A DNA stretch of 64,000 nucleotides from CAYOHG01 sp964465125. Lineage in GTDB: Bacteria; Planctomycetota; Phycisphaerae; UBA1845; Fen-1342. The translations under genes and the position numbers were made by a program. The DNA is taken from assembly GCA_964465125.1 (NCBI GenBank), contig CAYXIO010000002.1, positions 1-64,000 on the forward strand, read 5' to 3'. The notes beneath the pieces were generated by a model. It was not told where the DNA came from. It worked only from the letters and a program-made list of their open reading frames with translations, and did no database searches. Shown piece after piece: positions 1 to 6,980 of this stretch (position 1 is the stretch's first letter; the number at the start of each line of letters is the position of its first letter).

Positions 1-643
1 TGGCGTCGCCGTGGTGATACGCGCCGGCGACCTGCATGACCTTGAACGCGCCGACGCGCGAGCTGTCGGGCACGTGCGGACCGCGGCAGAGATCTTCAAA
101 GCAGCCGCTGCCGGGCAGGCCGGTGACATAAAAGCTGAGCGTGTCGCCTTCGGCCCGCTCGGCGTTGTCGACCTTGTATTCGTTCCCCTCGGCGTGCAGC
201 TTGGGCATCGCCTCACCGCGCGGCAGCTCGTAGCGGGTGAACGGCCGCGCTTCCTTGACGATCTGCTCCATCCTGGCCTCGACCTGTGCGAACTCCTCCG
301 GCGTGATGCGGTGATCGAGGTCGATGTCGTAGTAGAACCCGTTCTCGACGGGCGGGCCGTAGACGAGCTTGGTTTCGGGCCACAGCGCGCAGATTGCCTC
401 GGCCATCACGTGGGCGCAACTGTGCCGCACGACATAGAGGCCGTCGGGATCGCCGGCCATCAGCGCGACCAGCTCGACGTCGCCGTCGGGCAGGGGGCGG
501 CGCAGGTCGAGAATCTCCCCGTTCACGCGCGCGGCGACCGCTTCACGTGCCAGTCGGGGATGAATCGCCTGGAAGACCTCGGCGGCGGTAACGCCCGAGG
601 GGTGCTCGACGATCTTGCCGTCAGGCAAACGCACTTTCACCAT
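1..643 (-). CDS. thrS: Threonine--tRNA ligase, N-terminal part (3' end outside window)
   Basis: Charges tRNA-Thr with threonine in the cytoplasm. Reading the minus strand from the ATG at 643 gives 213 residues with no stop before the window edge, so the catalytic core and anticodon domain lie outside. Residues 1-61 form a TGS domain (starts MVKVRLPDGK). The second domain is the tRNA editing/SAD domain, with the zinc-type signature HSCAH at 74-78 and FEDLCRGPH ending at 189. H74, H78, C185 and H189 match the four conserved editing-site positions of bacterial ThrRS. The start is supported by a GAGGA ribosome-binding site just upstream. The gene is read away from the membrane-protein genes to its right and has its own candidate promoter. 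Identity is clear from the motifs. Confidence 0.96.
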   Translation of the reverse strand, partial: MVKVRLPDGKIVEHPSGVTAAEVFQAIHPRLAREAVAARVNGEILDLRRPLPDGDVELVALMAGDPDGLYVVRHSCAHVMAEAICALWPETKLVYGPPVENGFYYDIDLDHRITPEEFAQVEARMEQIVKEARPFTRYELPRGEAMPKLHAEGNEYKVDNAERAEGDTLSFYVTGLPGSGCFEDLCRGPHVPDSSRVGAFKVMQVAGAYHHGDA

Positions 644-802
644 GGGGAATTATTCCTCATGGACGAGCGTGCCGAGCGTCAAGCGCGTGATTGATTCGCA
701 TGAAGAGCCGGTGAGCCGATCGAGTCGGTTCCTGCGAGCAATCCCCGCGCGCGACGTCGTTGGCCGCCGTCCGCGTCGGGTCATGCTGTCCGTGTGTACA
801 CC

Positions 803-830
803 ATCGTACGCACAATCTCTCAGGAACCAA
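803..830 (-). promoter_or_regulatory. Candidate thrS promoter
   Basis: On the minus strand, TTGGTT (830-825) and TACGAT (808-803) are separated by 16 bp. This fits a sigma-70 type promoter and would give a leader of about 150 nt before the thrS start. The rest of the 644-921 gap shows no gene. Prediction only. Confidence 0.4.
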
Positions 831-921
831 GGCACCGAACACACACCACTGTACCCGGATCGACCGGCAAGTCAACCGCAGATCGCGGCCCAAAGGCCGG
901 CAATCCCGCTCTGAATGCGCT

Positions 922-1572
922 TCACGTCGCCTCGACGCTGTTGAACGTGCTCGAGGCGCCGGTGCGGACGTCGCCCTGCTGGGCGTTGGACTGCACCGAG
1001 ATTCCGGTCACGTTCAGCAGCAACAGGAACACCGGCACCACCGCGACCCAGGTGGTGGCCCAGTTCACGAACGTGGATGCCAGGCTCGGAGCAAAGTTCG
1101 CAGCCAGCCCGACGAACCCCAGCAGCATCACCGCCGAGCCTGCCAGCGACGTCAGCACGATCGGCAGAGCCCGCACGCACACCAGGAACATGAACCCGCC
1201 GATGCCCGCGCAGATCAGCCCGGCGGCGGGTACCACGGAGCGGCTGAACCCGAACAGGTTGGTCAGATAGAAGCCGTAGAGCCCGAACGTCAGCATCGAG
1301 CAGGCGATGACTCCGAGCCGGAAGCGAACGAGCGAGAGAATCGCCAGTAGCAGCCCGGCGAGCACACCGGGAAACAGGCCGACGCCGTCCGTCTCCTGCG
1401 AGACGAGATAGCCGGCCAGGGCGGCGCCCGAGGCGCAGGCCAGCGCGATCAGCACCCGCGCGAGGCGGAACCCCTGAATCAGATAGAGCAGCCCGATGCC
1501 GATGCACACCGCGGCGGTCGGCGCGCTCCACAGCAGGGCGTTTTGAAGGATCAGGCTCTGAAAATCCGGCAC
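922..1572 (-). CDS. Polytopic membrane protein of unknown function
   Basis: I do not recognise a specific family. The 216-residue product is almost entirely hydrophobic, with about seven predicted membrane segments (roughly residues 17-33, 38-55, 67-81, 84-105, 112-133, 136-157 and 170-186) and a short polar tail. The open frame extends upstream, but the GTG at 1572 is preceded at 6 nt by GGAGGA, so I take that as the start; the product then begins MPDFQSL. Its hydrophobic layout resembles the neighbouring 280-residue membrane protein, and the two may be distant paralogues (inference from hydropathy only). It follows the murC-ftsQ cluster on the same strand, but an apparent terminator lies between. 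Confidence 0.65.
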   Translation of the reverse strand: MPDFQSLILQNALLWSAPTAAVCIGIGLLYLIQGFRLARVLIALACASGAALAGYLVSQETDGVGLFPGVLAGLLLAILSLVRFRLGVIACSMLTFGLYGFYLTNLFGFSRSVVPAAGLICAGIGGFMFLVCVRALPIVLTSLAGSAVMLLGFVGLAANFAPSLASTFVNWATTWVAVVPVFLLLLNVTGISVQSNAQQGDVRTGASSTFNSVEAT

Positions 1573-1707
1573 GTGATTCCTCCGGGCGCGCAGGTCAGGC
1601 GCGACTGGAGAAATCATCGGAATTGCGGTCCGCCGAGGCCAGCACCGCAGCCAGTGATCAGCAACGTGAGTCGGTCAACGGGACGGTTGGGCGCCGTTCG
1701 GCGGTTG

Positions 1708-1741
1708 AAAAAAAACGGCGAGGCCCGATAACGGCCGACCG
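1708..1741 (-). terminator. Rho-independent terminator candidate
   Basis: Read on the minus strand, a GGCC/GGCC inner stem with an outer CGG/CCG stem (1716-1741) is followed directly by eight T residues (complement of A8 at 1708-1715). It lies 9 nt past the stop of the membrane protein that ends the murC-ftsQ cluster. The stem has an internal mismatch, so strength is uncertain. Confidence 0.5.
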
Positions 1742-1749
1742 CGGAGGAC

Positions 1750-2592
1750 CTAGCCGCGCGCGGCGGCCGCAGGCCCCGGCCGAGCTGCAAGCTCAGTGTC
1801 GTCCGCATCGACCTTTCGAGGCCGCTTTCGAACTCTGAACAGGTTGTAGAGGAGGCCAGCCAGCCAGACCGTGCCGACCCCCGCCGCGCTCGGCCCGGGG
1901 TTGGCGATCAGGAAGTCGAGCGTCTTGGGGGCGGTTTCCGTCAGGATCGCCGCGGTTCCCATCCCGAGGAAAAGCGTGCCGAACGTGCTGGCCCAGAAAG
2001 CTCTCGCGGCCCGGGGAAGCAGCCAGCCCAGCACGAGCCCGACAATGCCGGCGATCGCAACCAGCGAGCCGAAGGTAAGCTGAAAGTGCGGCACGTTCGC
2101 GCTGAGGTGCTGCCAGAGACTCCCCATCTCGTCCACGGCGGTTCGCGCGGTGTCGCCGACGACCGTTCCGGCAGGGGGCAGCGTGATTTCCGCGACGACC
2201 GGATCGAGCCATGAGTCGATCGCAGGTTTCAGGTCGCGAGCGGCGTAGATGCCCGTCGCCAGCGCGGCGAACGTCACGCCCAGCAGGGCGGCCTGAACAA
2301 AGCGGAAGAAAAGCAGGGCGATCAGCAGCGCCCCAACGCCGGCGATGCCGATCGCGGGCAACGCGGAAACGCCAATCCGCGGCGCCGCCGCCGCACCCAC
2401 GCCGCAACCGATCACGAGAAACGTCAGCCCGGCCAGGCCGCGCGCCCAGCGCGCCCCGCGCAGCAGAAACAGCAGACCCAGAAGCGTGACGACCGCTGCC
2501 GCACCCAGGCCGGCCCATTCCGCAGCGCTGGACCAGTGAAGGTGACTGCGCAGACTGTCGAGAATCGCGGCCAGAAGCTGCTGTGGGTTCAT
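1750..2592 (-). CDS. Polytopic membrane protein at the end of the murC-ftsQ cluster
   Basis: Function unknown. The 280-residue protein has about seven hydrophobic segments (near 27-45, 52-70, 75-98, 100-118, 170-193, 201-218 and 240-255). A soluble stretch lies around 125-168, and the polar C-terminal tail is rich in Arg, Asp and Ala. Its ATG overlaps the ftsQ stop by 4 nt (ATGA), so it is very likely translationally coupled to ftsQ and belongs to the same operon. That position suggests an envelope or division role, but no motif in the sequence proves it. A T-rich terminator candidate follows its stop. Confidence 0.7.
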   Translation of the reverse strand: MNPQQLLAAILDSLRSHLHWSSAAEWAGLGAAAVVTLLGLLFLLRGARWARGLAGLTFLVIGCGVGAAAAPRIGVSALPAIGIAGVGALLIALLFFRFVQAALLGVTFAALATGIYAARDLKPAIDSWLDPVVAEITLPPAGTVVGDTARTAVDEMGSLWQHLSANVPHFQLTFGSLVAIAGIVGLVLGWLLPRAARAFWASTFGTLFLGMGTAAILTETAPKTLDFLIANPGPSAAGVGTVWLAGLLYNLFRVRKRPRKVDADDTELAARPGPAAAARG

Positions 2593-3560
2593 GGTGTCCT
2601 CCGACCGGAGCCCTGAGGTTCGGCGGCAGTGCCGGGTGACGCGTCACGATCGCCGACCCAGCGGCCGATCCATCCTCGCGGACGGACGTCGATCGGGTAT
2701 TCGGTCGGCAGGCGCCCGTTATTCGAATCAAACAGCGTCATCAGGCCGGCGATCTTCTGCGCCGCGCTGCTTTCTACATCGTATTCTTGTCCCGGCGGAA
2801 GTCCCCAGATGATATAACTTTGCGGATTTCCCGTAATCAGCCGCAGGCCGCCAATGCGCGGGTCGAAACGGCTCACGTCGATCGCACGCAACTCCCGGCG
2901 AAATGGCAGGTTGCCGGCGGCGTGAGCATCGTAAAGGGTTCCAGCGAGGGCAAGGGCCGCCTCGACATCGGGCCCGGGCCAGCGCGCTCCCGGCGTGGGA
3001 GGGGCGACCTCGACGCCCTCGATGACCAGCCAATCCGCGCGGTTGACGGAGCTCTCCGCGATGCCCTTGGGCGGAAGACGCACGCCCTCCGCATCGATCA
3101 GGTAGCAGAGGCCCTTGTACTGGACGAATGCGAACGGCTTGCGAAAGTCGGCATAGACGACGATCCGCCCGTCCGCGACCTTCGCGACGCGCCTCACGCG
3201 CGAAACCCAGCCTGAGCTGCCGAGTTGGCCGACCACGTAGGGGCAGACGCGCTCGTCGTGGATGTTCGTGTCCGGGGCGATGCCCGCCGAGAGCTGCGAC
3301 AGCACCTGGTCGAGGATCGCGGCCCTCATGGCCGGGTCGCTCAGCCAAGGGGGCAGGTCGGCGAACTCGACGTGGGTGTTTCGCTCGATCGGCAGGGTAC
3401 GTTGCACGAACTGGTCCATGTTGTGTAGTCCGAGGGCCGTCGCGGCGGTCGCGACGAGCCAGAGCGTGCCCAGCCAGCCGCGCCAGGACAGTCGAAACCC
3501 TGTCGGGGCCGGCGCGTTGCGCGCCGCGCTGGTCTTGGTTCGCGAGCGGGCTCGGCTCAT
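2589..3560 (-). CDS. ftsQ: FtsQ-like cell division protein
   Basis: A bitopic inner-membrane protein expected to act in the divisome, linking early and late division proteins. The 323-residue product has a short Arg/Lys-rich cytoplasmic N-terminus, one membrane segment near residues 29-46 and a periplasmic domain. Its C-terminal part (around DVRPRGWIGR) resembles the end of the FtsQ beta domain. Primary-sequence conservation is weak, as is usual for FtsQ, and the call leans on gene order: murC-murB-ddl-ftsQ is the classic dcw arrangement. Its start overlaps the ddl stop by 4 nt and its stop overlaps the next gene by 4 nt. No ftsA, ftsZ or murG is seen in the window. Confidence 0.72.
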   Translation of the reverse strand: MSRARSRTKTSAARNAPAPTGFRLSWRGWLGTLWLVATAATALGLHNMDQFVQRTLPIERNTHVEFADLPPWLSDPAMRAAILDQVLSQLSAGIAPDTNIHDERVCPYVVGQLGSSGWVSRVRRVAKVADGRIVVYADFRKPFAFVQYKGLCYLIDAEGVRLPPKGIAESSVNRADWLVIEGVEVAPPTPGARWPGPDVEAALALAGTLYDAHAAGNLPFRRELRAIDVSRFDPRIGGLRLITGNPQSYIIWGLPPGQEYDVESSAAQKIAGLMTLFDSNNGRLPTEYPIDVRPRGWIGRWVGDRDASPGTAAEPQGSGRRTP

Positions 3561-4459
3561 GCATTTCCTCCCAGGGCAAGCCGCGCGAGCCGGTCGCAGA
3601 GCTCATCGAACGGCACGCCGGTCTTCTCCGCCGCTTTCGGAAGCAGCGAGTGGCTGGTGAATCCGGGCAGCGTGTTCAGTTCGAGCAGCCAGGCCTGTCC
3701 GTCGGGGTCGACCATCCAGTCGATCCGGGCAAGGTGTCGGCAGTGAAGGTCGGCGAAGAGCCGCTCGCTTTCGCGTCGGGCGTATGCGAGCGCACCGATC
3801 GGCAGGCCGGCGTCGAACAGGTATTCGGTGCGGTCGTCCTGGTACTTCGCGCGGTAATCATAGAACGCGGTCTTGGGGCGGATGCAGATCGGCGGCAGCG
3901 CGCGGCCGTCCAGGATGCCCACGGTCAGCTCGTCTCCGGCGATGAAACGCTCCACCAGCGCTCCGCCGAAGATGCGCACCACGCGCTCCACCGCGCCGGG
4001 CAGCGCCGCCGGCTCTCGAACGATGGTCGTCTCGACGCTGCTGCCCTGGTCGATGGGCTTCACGACCACCGGCGGCGAAAGGAGGGCCGCTCCGGCGGGG
4101 GCGACGACCTCGTACTCCGGCGTGCGAATGCCCAGTTGCAGCGCGCGCTGTTTCGTGCGAACCTTGTCGATCGCGATCTCCGAAGCGCGCGAGCCCGAGC
4201 CGACGAACCGCACCCCCCGGTCCTCGAGGATGCGCTGCAATTGCCCGTCCTCGCCGAAGGTGCCGTGCAGCGCGGGGAAAACGACGTCAAACGGGCCGTC
4301 CAGCGCGGCGAGCTGATCGGGGCGGATATCGGCGACCGTGACGGCGTGTCCGCGACGGCGCAGCGCCTCGGCGATCGCCCGGCCGGAGTCGAGGCTGACG
4401 TCGCGCTCGGCGCTGGGGCCGCCGGCGAGCACGAGGATGCGCAGGGTGCTGGCGCTCAT
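3557..4459 (-). CDS. ddl: D-alanine--D-alanine ligase
   Basis: ATP-grasp enzyme that joins two D-alanines for the peptidoglycan stem peptide. From the start at 4459 the protein has 300 residues. Diagnostic motifs in order are GGPSAERDVSL near the N-terminus, HGTFGEDGQLQ, the mobile-loop FYDYRAKY, and the C-terminal metal/ATP site RIDWMV...LLELNTLPGFT, with the expected Asp, Glu and Asn ligands. An in-frame ATG at 4495 would add 12 residues. I prefer 4459 because family members start just before the ILVLAGG strand and the upstream ATG has its GAGG only 2 nt away. It sits between murB (39 nt gap) and ftsQ (4 nt overlap). Confidence 0.95.
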   Translation of the reverse strand: MSASTLRILVLAGGPSAERDVSLDSGRAIAEALRRRGHAVTVADIRPDQLAALDGPFDVVFPALHGTFGEDGQLQRILEDRGVRFVGSGSRASEIAIDKVRTKQRALQLGIRTPEYEVVAPAGAALLSPPVVVKPIDQGSSVETTIVREPAALPGAVERVVRIFGGALVERFIAGDELTVGILDGRALPPICIRPKTAFYDYRAKYQDDRTEYLFDAGLPIGALAYARRESERLFADLHCRHLARIDWMVDPDGQAWLLELNTLPGFTSHSLLPKAAEKTGVPFDELCDRLARLALGGNA

Positions 4460-4498
4460 GGATACCACCGGTGCTTGGGCGCAGGTCGAAGGCATGCC

Positions 4499-5377
4499 TC
4501 ACCAGACTTCGATTTCGAGCTGCAATTCCACGTCGAAGCGTTTGAAAACGCGATCGCGAGCCGCGGCGATCAGAGCGAGCACGTCGGATGCGGTCGCGCC
4601 GTCGTAGGCTACGATGAAGTTGGCGTGGCGGCTGCTGATCTCGGCGCCGCCCACGCGAAAGCCCTTCAGACCGGCCTGATCCAGCAGCACGCCGGCCTTC
4701 GCGCCGGGAGGGTTCTTGAAAATGCACCCCGCCGAGCGCTCCCGCAGCGGCGGTTGCGTTTCGTACTTCTCGTTCCAGATGCGGCGGTGCTGCTCGAGCG
4801 CGGCGGCGGCGTCGCCGCGATTCAGGCGCAACGTCGCGCCCAGCACGATCGCGCCACGCAGGTCGCTGCGACGATAGGCAAAGCCAAGCTGATCGGCGCA
4901 GCGCGACGCAAGCTCACCGTCCGGCTCCAGCACGTCCACCGACTCGACGAAGGAGGCGATTTCGCCGTACTTTCCGCCGGCGTTCATCCGCACCTGGCCG
5001 CCGACGCTGCCGGGAATGCCTGCCAGCACTTCGAGCCCGACCATGCCGCGCTGCAACGCGGAGCGGACCAGCCGCGGGCCGTCCGCGGCCGCACCGGCGC
5101 GGACGAAATCGTCGCCGAATTCGGTCTGCTCAAACTGGCCGGCCAGGCGGATGACGGCGGCGTCGACGCCGGAATCGCGGACAAGAATGTTGGCGCCCTG
5201 GCCGAGGATGCGGTAGGGGGTCTGGGAGTCTCGCAGGCGCCGGATGACGGCCTGGAGTTCGCCGGCGTTGCGCGGCTCGCAGAGCCAGCGTGCCGGGCCG
5301 CCGAGGCGATACCACGTGTGGTCGCGCAGCGGAACCTCAGGCCGGCAGATCGCTTCGAAGCCGCTGAACCAACTCAT
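4499..5377 (-). CDS. murB: UDP-N-acetylenolpyruvoylglucosamine reductase
   Basis: FAD/NADPH enzyme that makes UDP-N-acetylmuramic acid, the second committed step of peptidoglycan synthesis. The 292-residue protein shows WYRLGGPA near the N-terminus, the FAD-binding GQGANILVRD, AGIPGSVGGQVRMNAGG, SAGCIFKNP and the terminal LQLEIEVW, whose Glu is the conserved catalytic acid. The proton-donor position, Ser in the E. coli enzyme, is Cys here (SAGC). It overlaps the upstream murC by 41 nt and precedes ddl, so all four genes appear co-transcribed. Length and motifs are typical of the family. Confidence 0.96.
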   Translation of the reverse strand: MSWFSGFEAICRPEVPLRDHTWYRLGGPARWLCEPRNAGELQAVIRRLRDSQTPYRILGQGANILVRDSGVDAAVIRLAGQFEQTEFGDDFVRAGAAADGPRLVRSALQRGMVGLEVLAGIPGSVGGQVRMNAGGKYGEIASFVESVDVLEPDGELASRCADQLGFAYRRSDLRGAIVLGATLRLNRGDAAAALEQHRRIWNEKYETQPPLRERSAGCIFKNPPGAKAGVLLDQAGLKGFRVGGAEISSRHANFIVAYDGATASDVLALIAAARDRVFKRFDVELQLEIEVW

Positions 5378-6731
5378 CCGCCACCTTCCAGATATCGCCG
5401 GCCCCCATCGAGATCACGACGTCGCCGGCTTCGAGCCTAGGCACGAGGTCGCGCACGATGGTCTCGAAATCCGAGACGTGCCGGGCGTTTCCGCCTCGCC
5501 GGCCGATGCGGTCCACCAGGTCGCCGGCCCCGATCAGATCGCGCTCGCGCAGGCTGTCGCGGACGAAGTAGATGTCGGGAACCACGACTTCGTCGGCGTC
5601 CACGAAGCTCGCCGCGAAATCGTCCAGCAGAAAGCGGGTGCGGGAATGCTGGTGCGGCTGGAAAACGACAACCATGCGCCGCGGGTTGAACTGCTCGCGG
5701 GCGGCACGCAGCGTGGCGCGAATCTCGGTCGGATGGTGGGCGTAGTCATCCACCACGCGTACGCCGTGCTGAACGGCGCGGGTCTCCAGCCGGCGGCGGG
5801 CGCCGCGGAACTCGGCCAGCGCCTGGAGGATGAAGGGCCAGTCGGCGCCGGCATGCCGGGCCAAGGCGATCACCGCCAGCGAGTTGCGGACGTTGTGAAT
5901 GCCCGGTAGCCCGAGCCGCACCTGCATTTGGCGCTTGCCTTCCAGCAGCAGCGTGTAGGAGTAGCAGCCGTCGACGAGCGACAGATCGCACGCGCACCAG
6001 TCGAACAGCGGAGACAGGCCGAAGAGCTCGCCGCGGCAGCCTGCGGCGCGCACGATCGCCCGGCAGTTCGGGTCTTCGCCGCTGGTGACCAGCAAACCGT
6101 CGGCGGGGACGCGCGCCGCGAATTCGCCGAACGCCTGGCAGATGGCGTCGAGCCCGGAGTAGTAGTCGAGGTGGTCCTCCTCGATGTTGAGGATCGCCGC
6201 CGACTCGGGCCTCAGGTTGAGAAACGAGCGCTGATACTCGCAGGCTTCGACGACGAAGTGCGGACCGTCGCCGGCGCCGCTGCTTCCGCCGAGCTGCTCG
6301 ACCTCGGCGCCGACGATGAAACTCGGGTCGAGGCCGGCGCGGCGCAGCGTGTAAGTCAGCCAGGCGGTGCTGGTGCTCTTGCCGTGCGTGCCGGCGATGG
6401 CGATGCCGCCGCCGTCGGCCTGGAGCAGCCCGAGCATCTCGGCGTAGCGCACGACGCGCAGGTTGCGCCGCCGGGCCTGCTGAAGTTCGGGGTGGTCGTC
6501 TGGAATCGCCGCGGAAATCACCACCAGCTCGGCCTGCGGAGGGAATGACTCGGCGGTCTGGAGGGTGGACACGGTGATTCCCTGACCGGCCAGACGCGCC
6601 AGCAGCGGGGAGGCGCAGCGGTCCGAGCCGCTGACGCGCGCGCCCTTGCGATGGAGCATCTCGGCGAGACCGGACATGCCGCTCCCACCAATACCAATCA
6701 GGTGAATGGCTGTGCCTAGAAAACTACTCAA
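5337..6731 (-). CDS. murC: UDP-N-acetylmuramate--L-alanine ligase
   Basis: Adds L-alanine to UDP-MurNAc in the cytoplasm. Motifs are the N-terminal Rossmann HLIGIGGSGMSGLAEML, the P-loop AGTHGKSTS, the central ILNIEEDHLDYY and the C-terminal VDDYAHHPTEI. The open frame extends upstream to 6872, but a good promoter (TTGTCG-17-TATTTT, 6829-6801) lies inside that extension. I therefore use the TTG at 6731, preceded by AGGA, which gives a normal 464-residue enzyme; a GTG at 6773 is the alternative. It heads the murC-murB-ddl-ftsQ operon and overlaps murB by 41 nt. The exact start is the only doubt. Confidence 0.95.
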   Translation of the reverse strand: MSSFLGTAIHLIGIGGSGMSGLAEMLHRKGARVSGSDRCASPLLARLAGQGITVSTLQTAESFPPQAELVVISAAIPDDHPELQQARRRNLRVVRYAEMLGLLQADGGGIAIAGTHGKSTSTAWLTYTLRRAGLDPSFIVGAEVEQLGGSSGAGDGPHFVVEACEYQRSFLNLRPESAAILNIEEDHLDYYSGLDAICQAFGEFAARVPADGLLVTSGEDPNCRAIVRAAGCRGELFGLSPLFDWCACDLSLVDGCYSYTLLLEGKRQMQVRLGLPGIHNVRNSLAVIALARHAGADWPFILQALAEFRGARRRLETRAVQHGVRVVDDYAHHPTEIRATLRAAREQFNPRRMVVVFQPHQHSRTRFLLDDFAASFVDADEVVVPDIYFVRDSLRERDLIGAGDLVDRIGRRGGNARHVSDFETIVRDLVPRLEAGDVVISMGAGDIWKVADELVQRLRSDLPA

Positions 6732-6800
6732 AGCCGGCCGTCCTGGCCGCCGCTCGCTGAGTTGTGCGATCACGTGTGACTTCCCTGTCCGTGTGCGGGC

Positions 6801-6829
6801 AAAATACACTTCGCCGCGCGCCGCGACAA
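6801..6829 (-). promoter_or_regulatory. Candidate promoter of the murC-ftsQ operon
   Basis: On the minus strand TTGTCG (6829-6824) and TATTTT (6806-6801) are 17 bp apart, giving a leader of about 60 nt to the proposed murC start. The A/T-rich -10 stands out in this GC-rich sequence. Confidence 0.5.
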
Positions 6830-6886
6830 GGCGTTTCACCGCCGGATTTGCGAATTCCGTCGGTCCGGTCACTCTGCGAACGACGA

Positions 6887-6915
6887 TTGCGGTTCACGCG
6901 TACTCATGGTACACC
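6887..6915 (+). promoter_or_regulatory. Candidate promoter of the O-antigen-ligase-like gene
   Basis: TTGCGG (6887-6892) and TACACC (6910-6915) are separated by 17 bp. The -10 overlaps the first in-frame ATG (6906), which favours the later TTG start at 6981. It diverges from the murC promoter. Confidence 0.4.
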
Positions 6916-6980
6916 GAATCGTCGAGCGCGGCGGCGGCGATCGTGCGGAGGGGGTCGGCGACCGGCAAGCTGAGGGCAGG

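Noticed and set aside
643..803. T-box or other riboswitch in the thrS leader
   Set aside because: A leader of about 150 nt is possible, but I see no T-box sequence or convincing terminator/antiterminator pair.
3128..5440. A 770-codon open frame on the plus strand antisense to ftsQ, ddl and murB
   Set aside because: The three minus-strand genes have clear family motifs. The antisense frame is a by-product of high-GC codon use and shows no domain.
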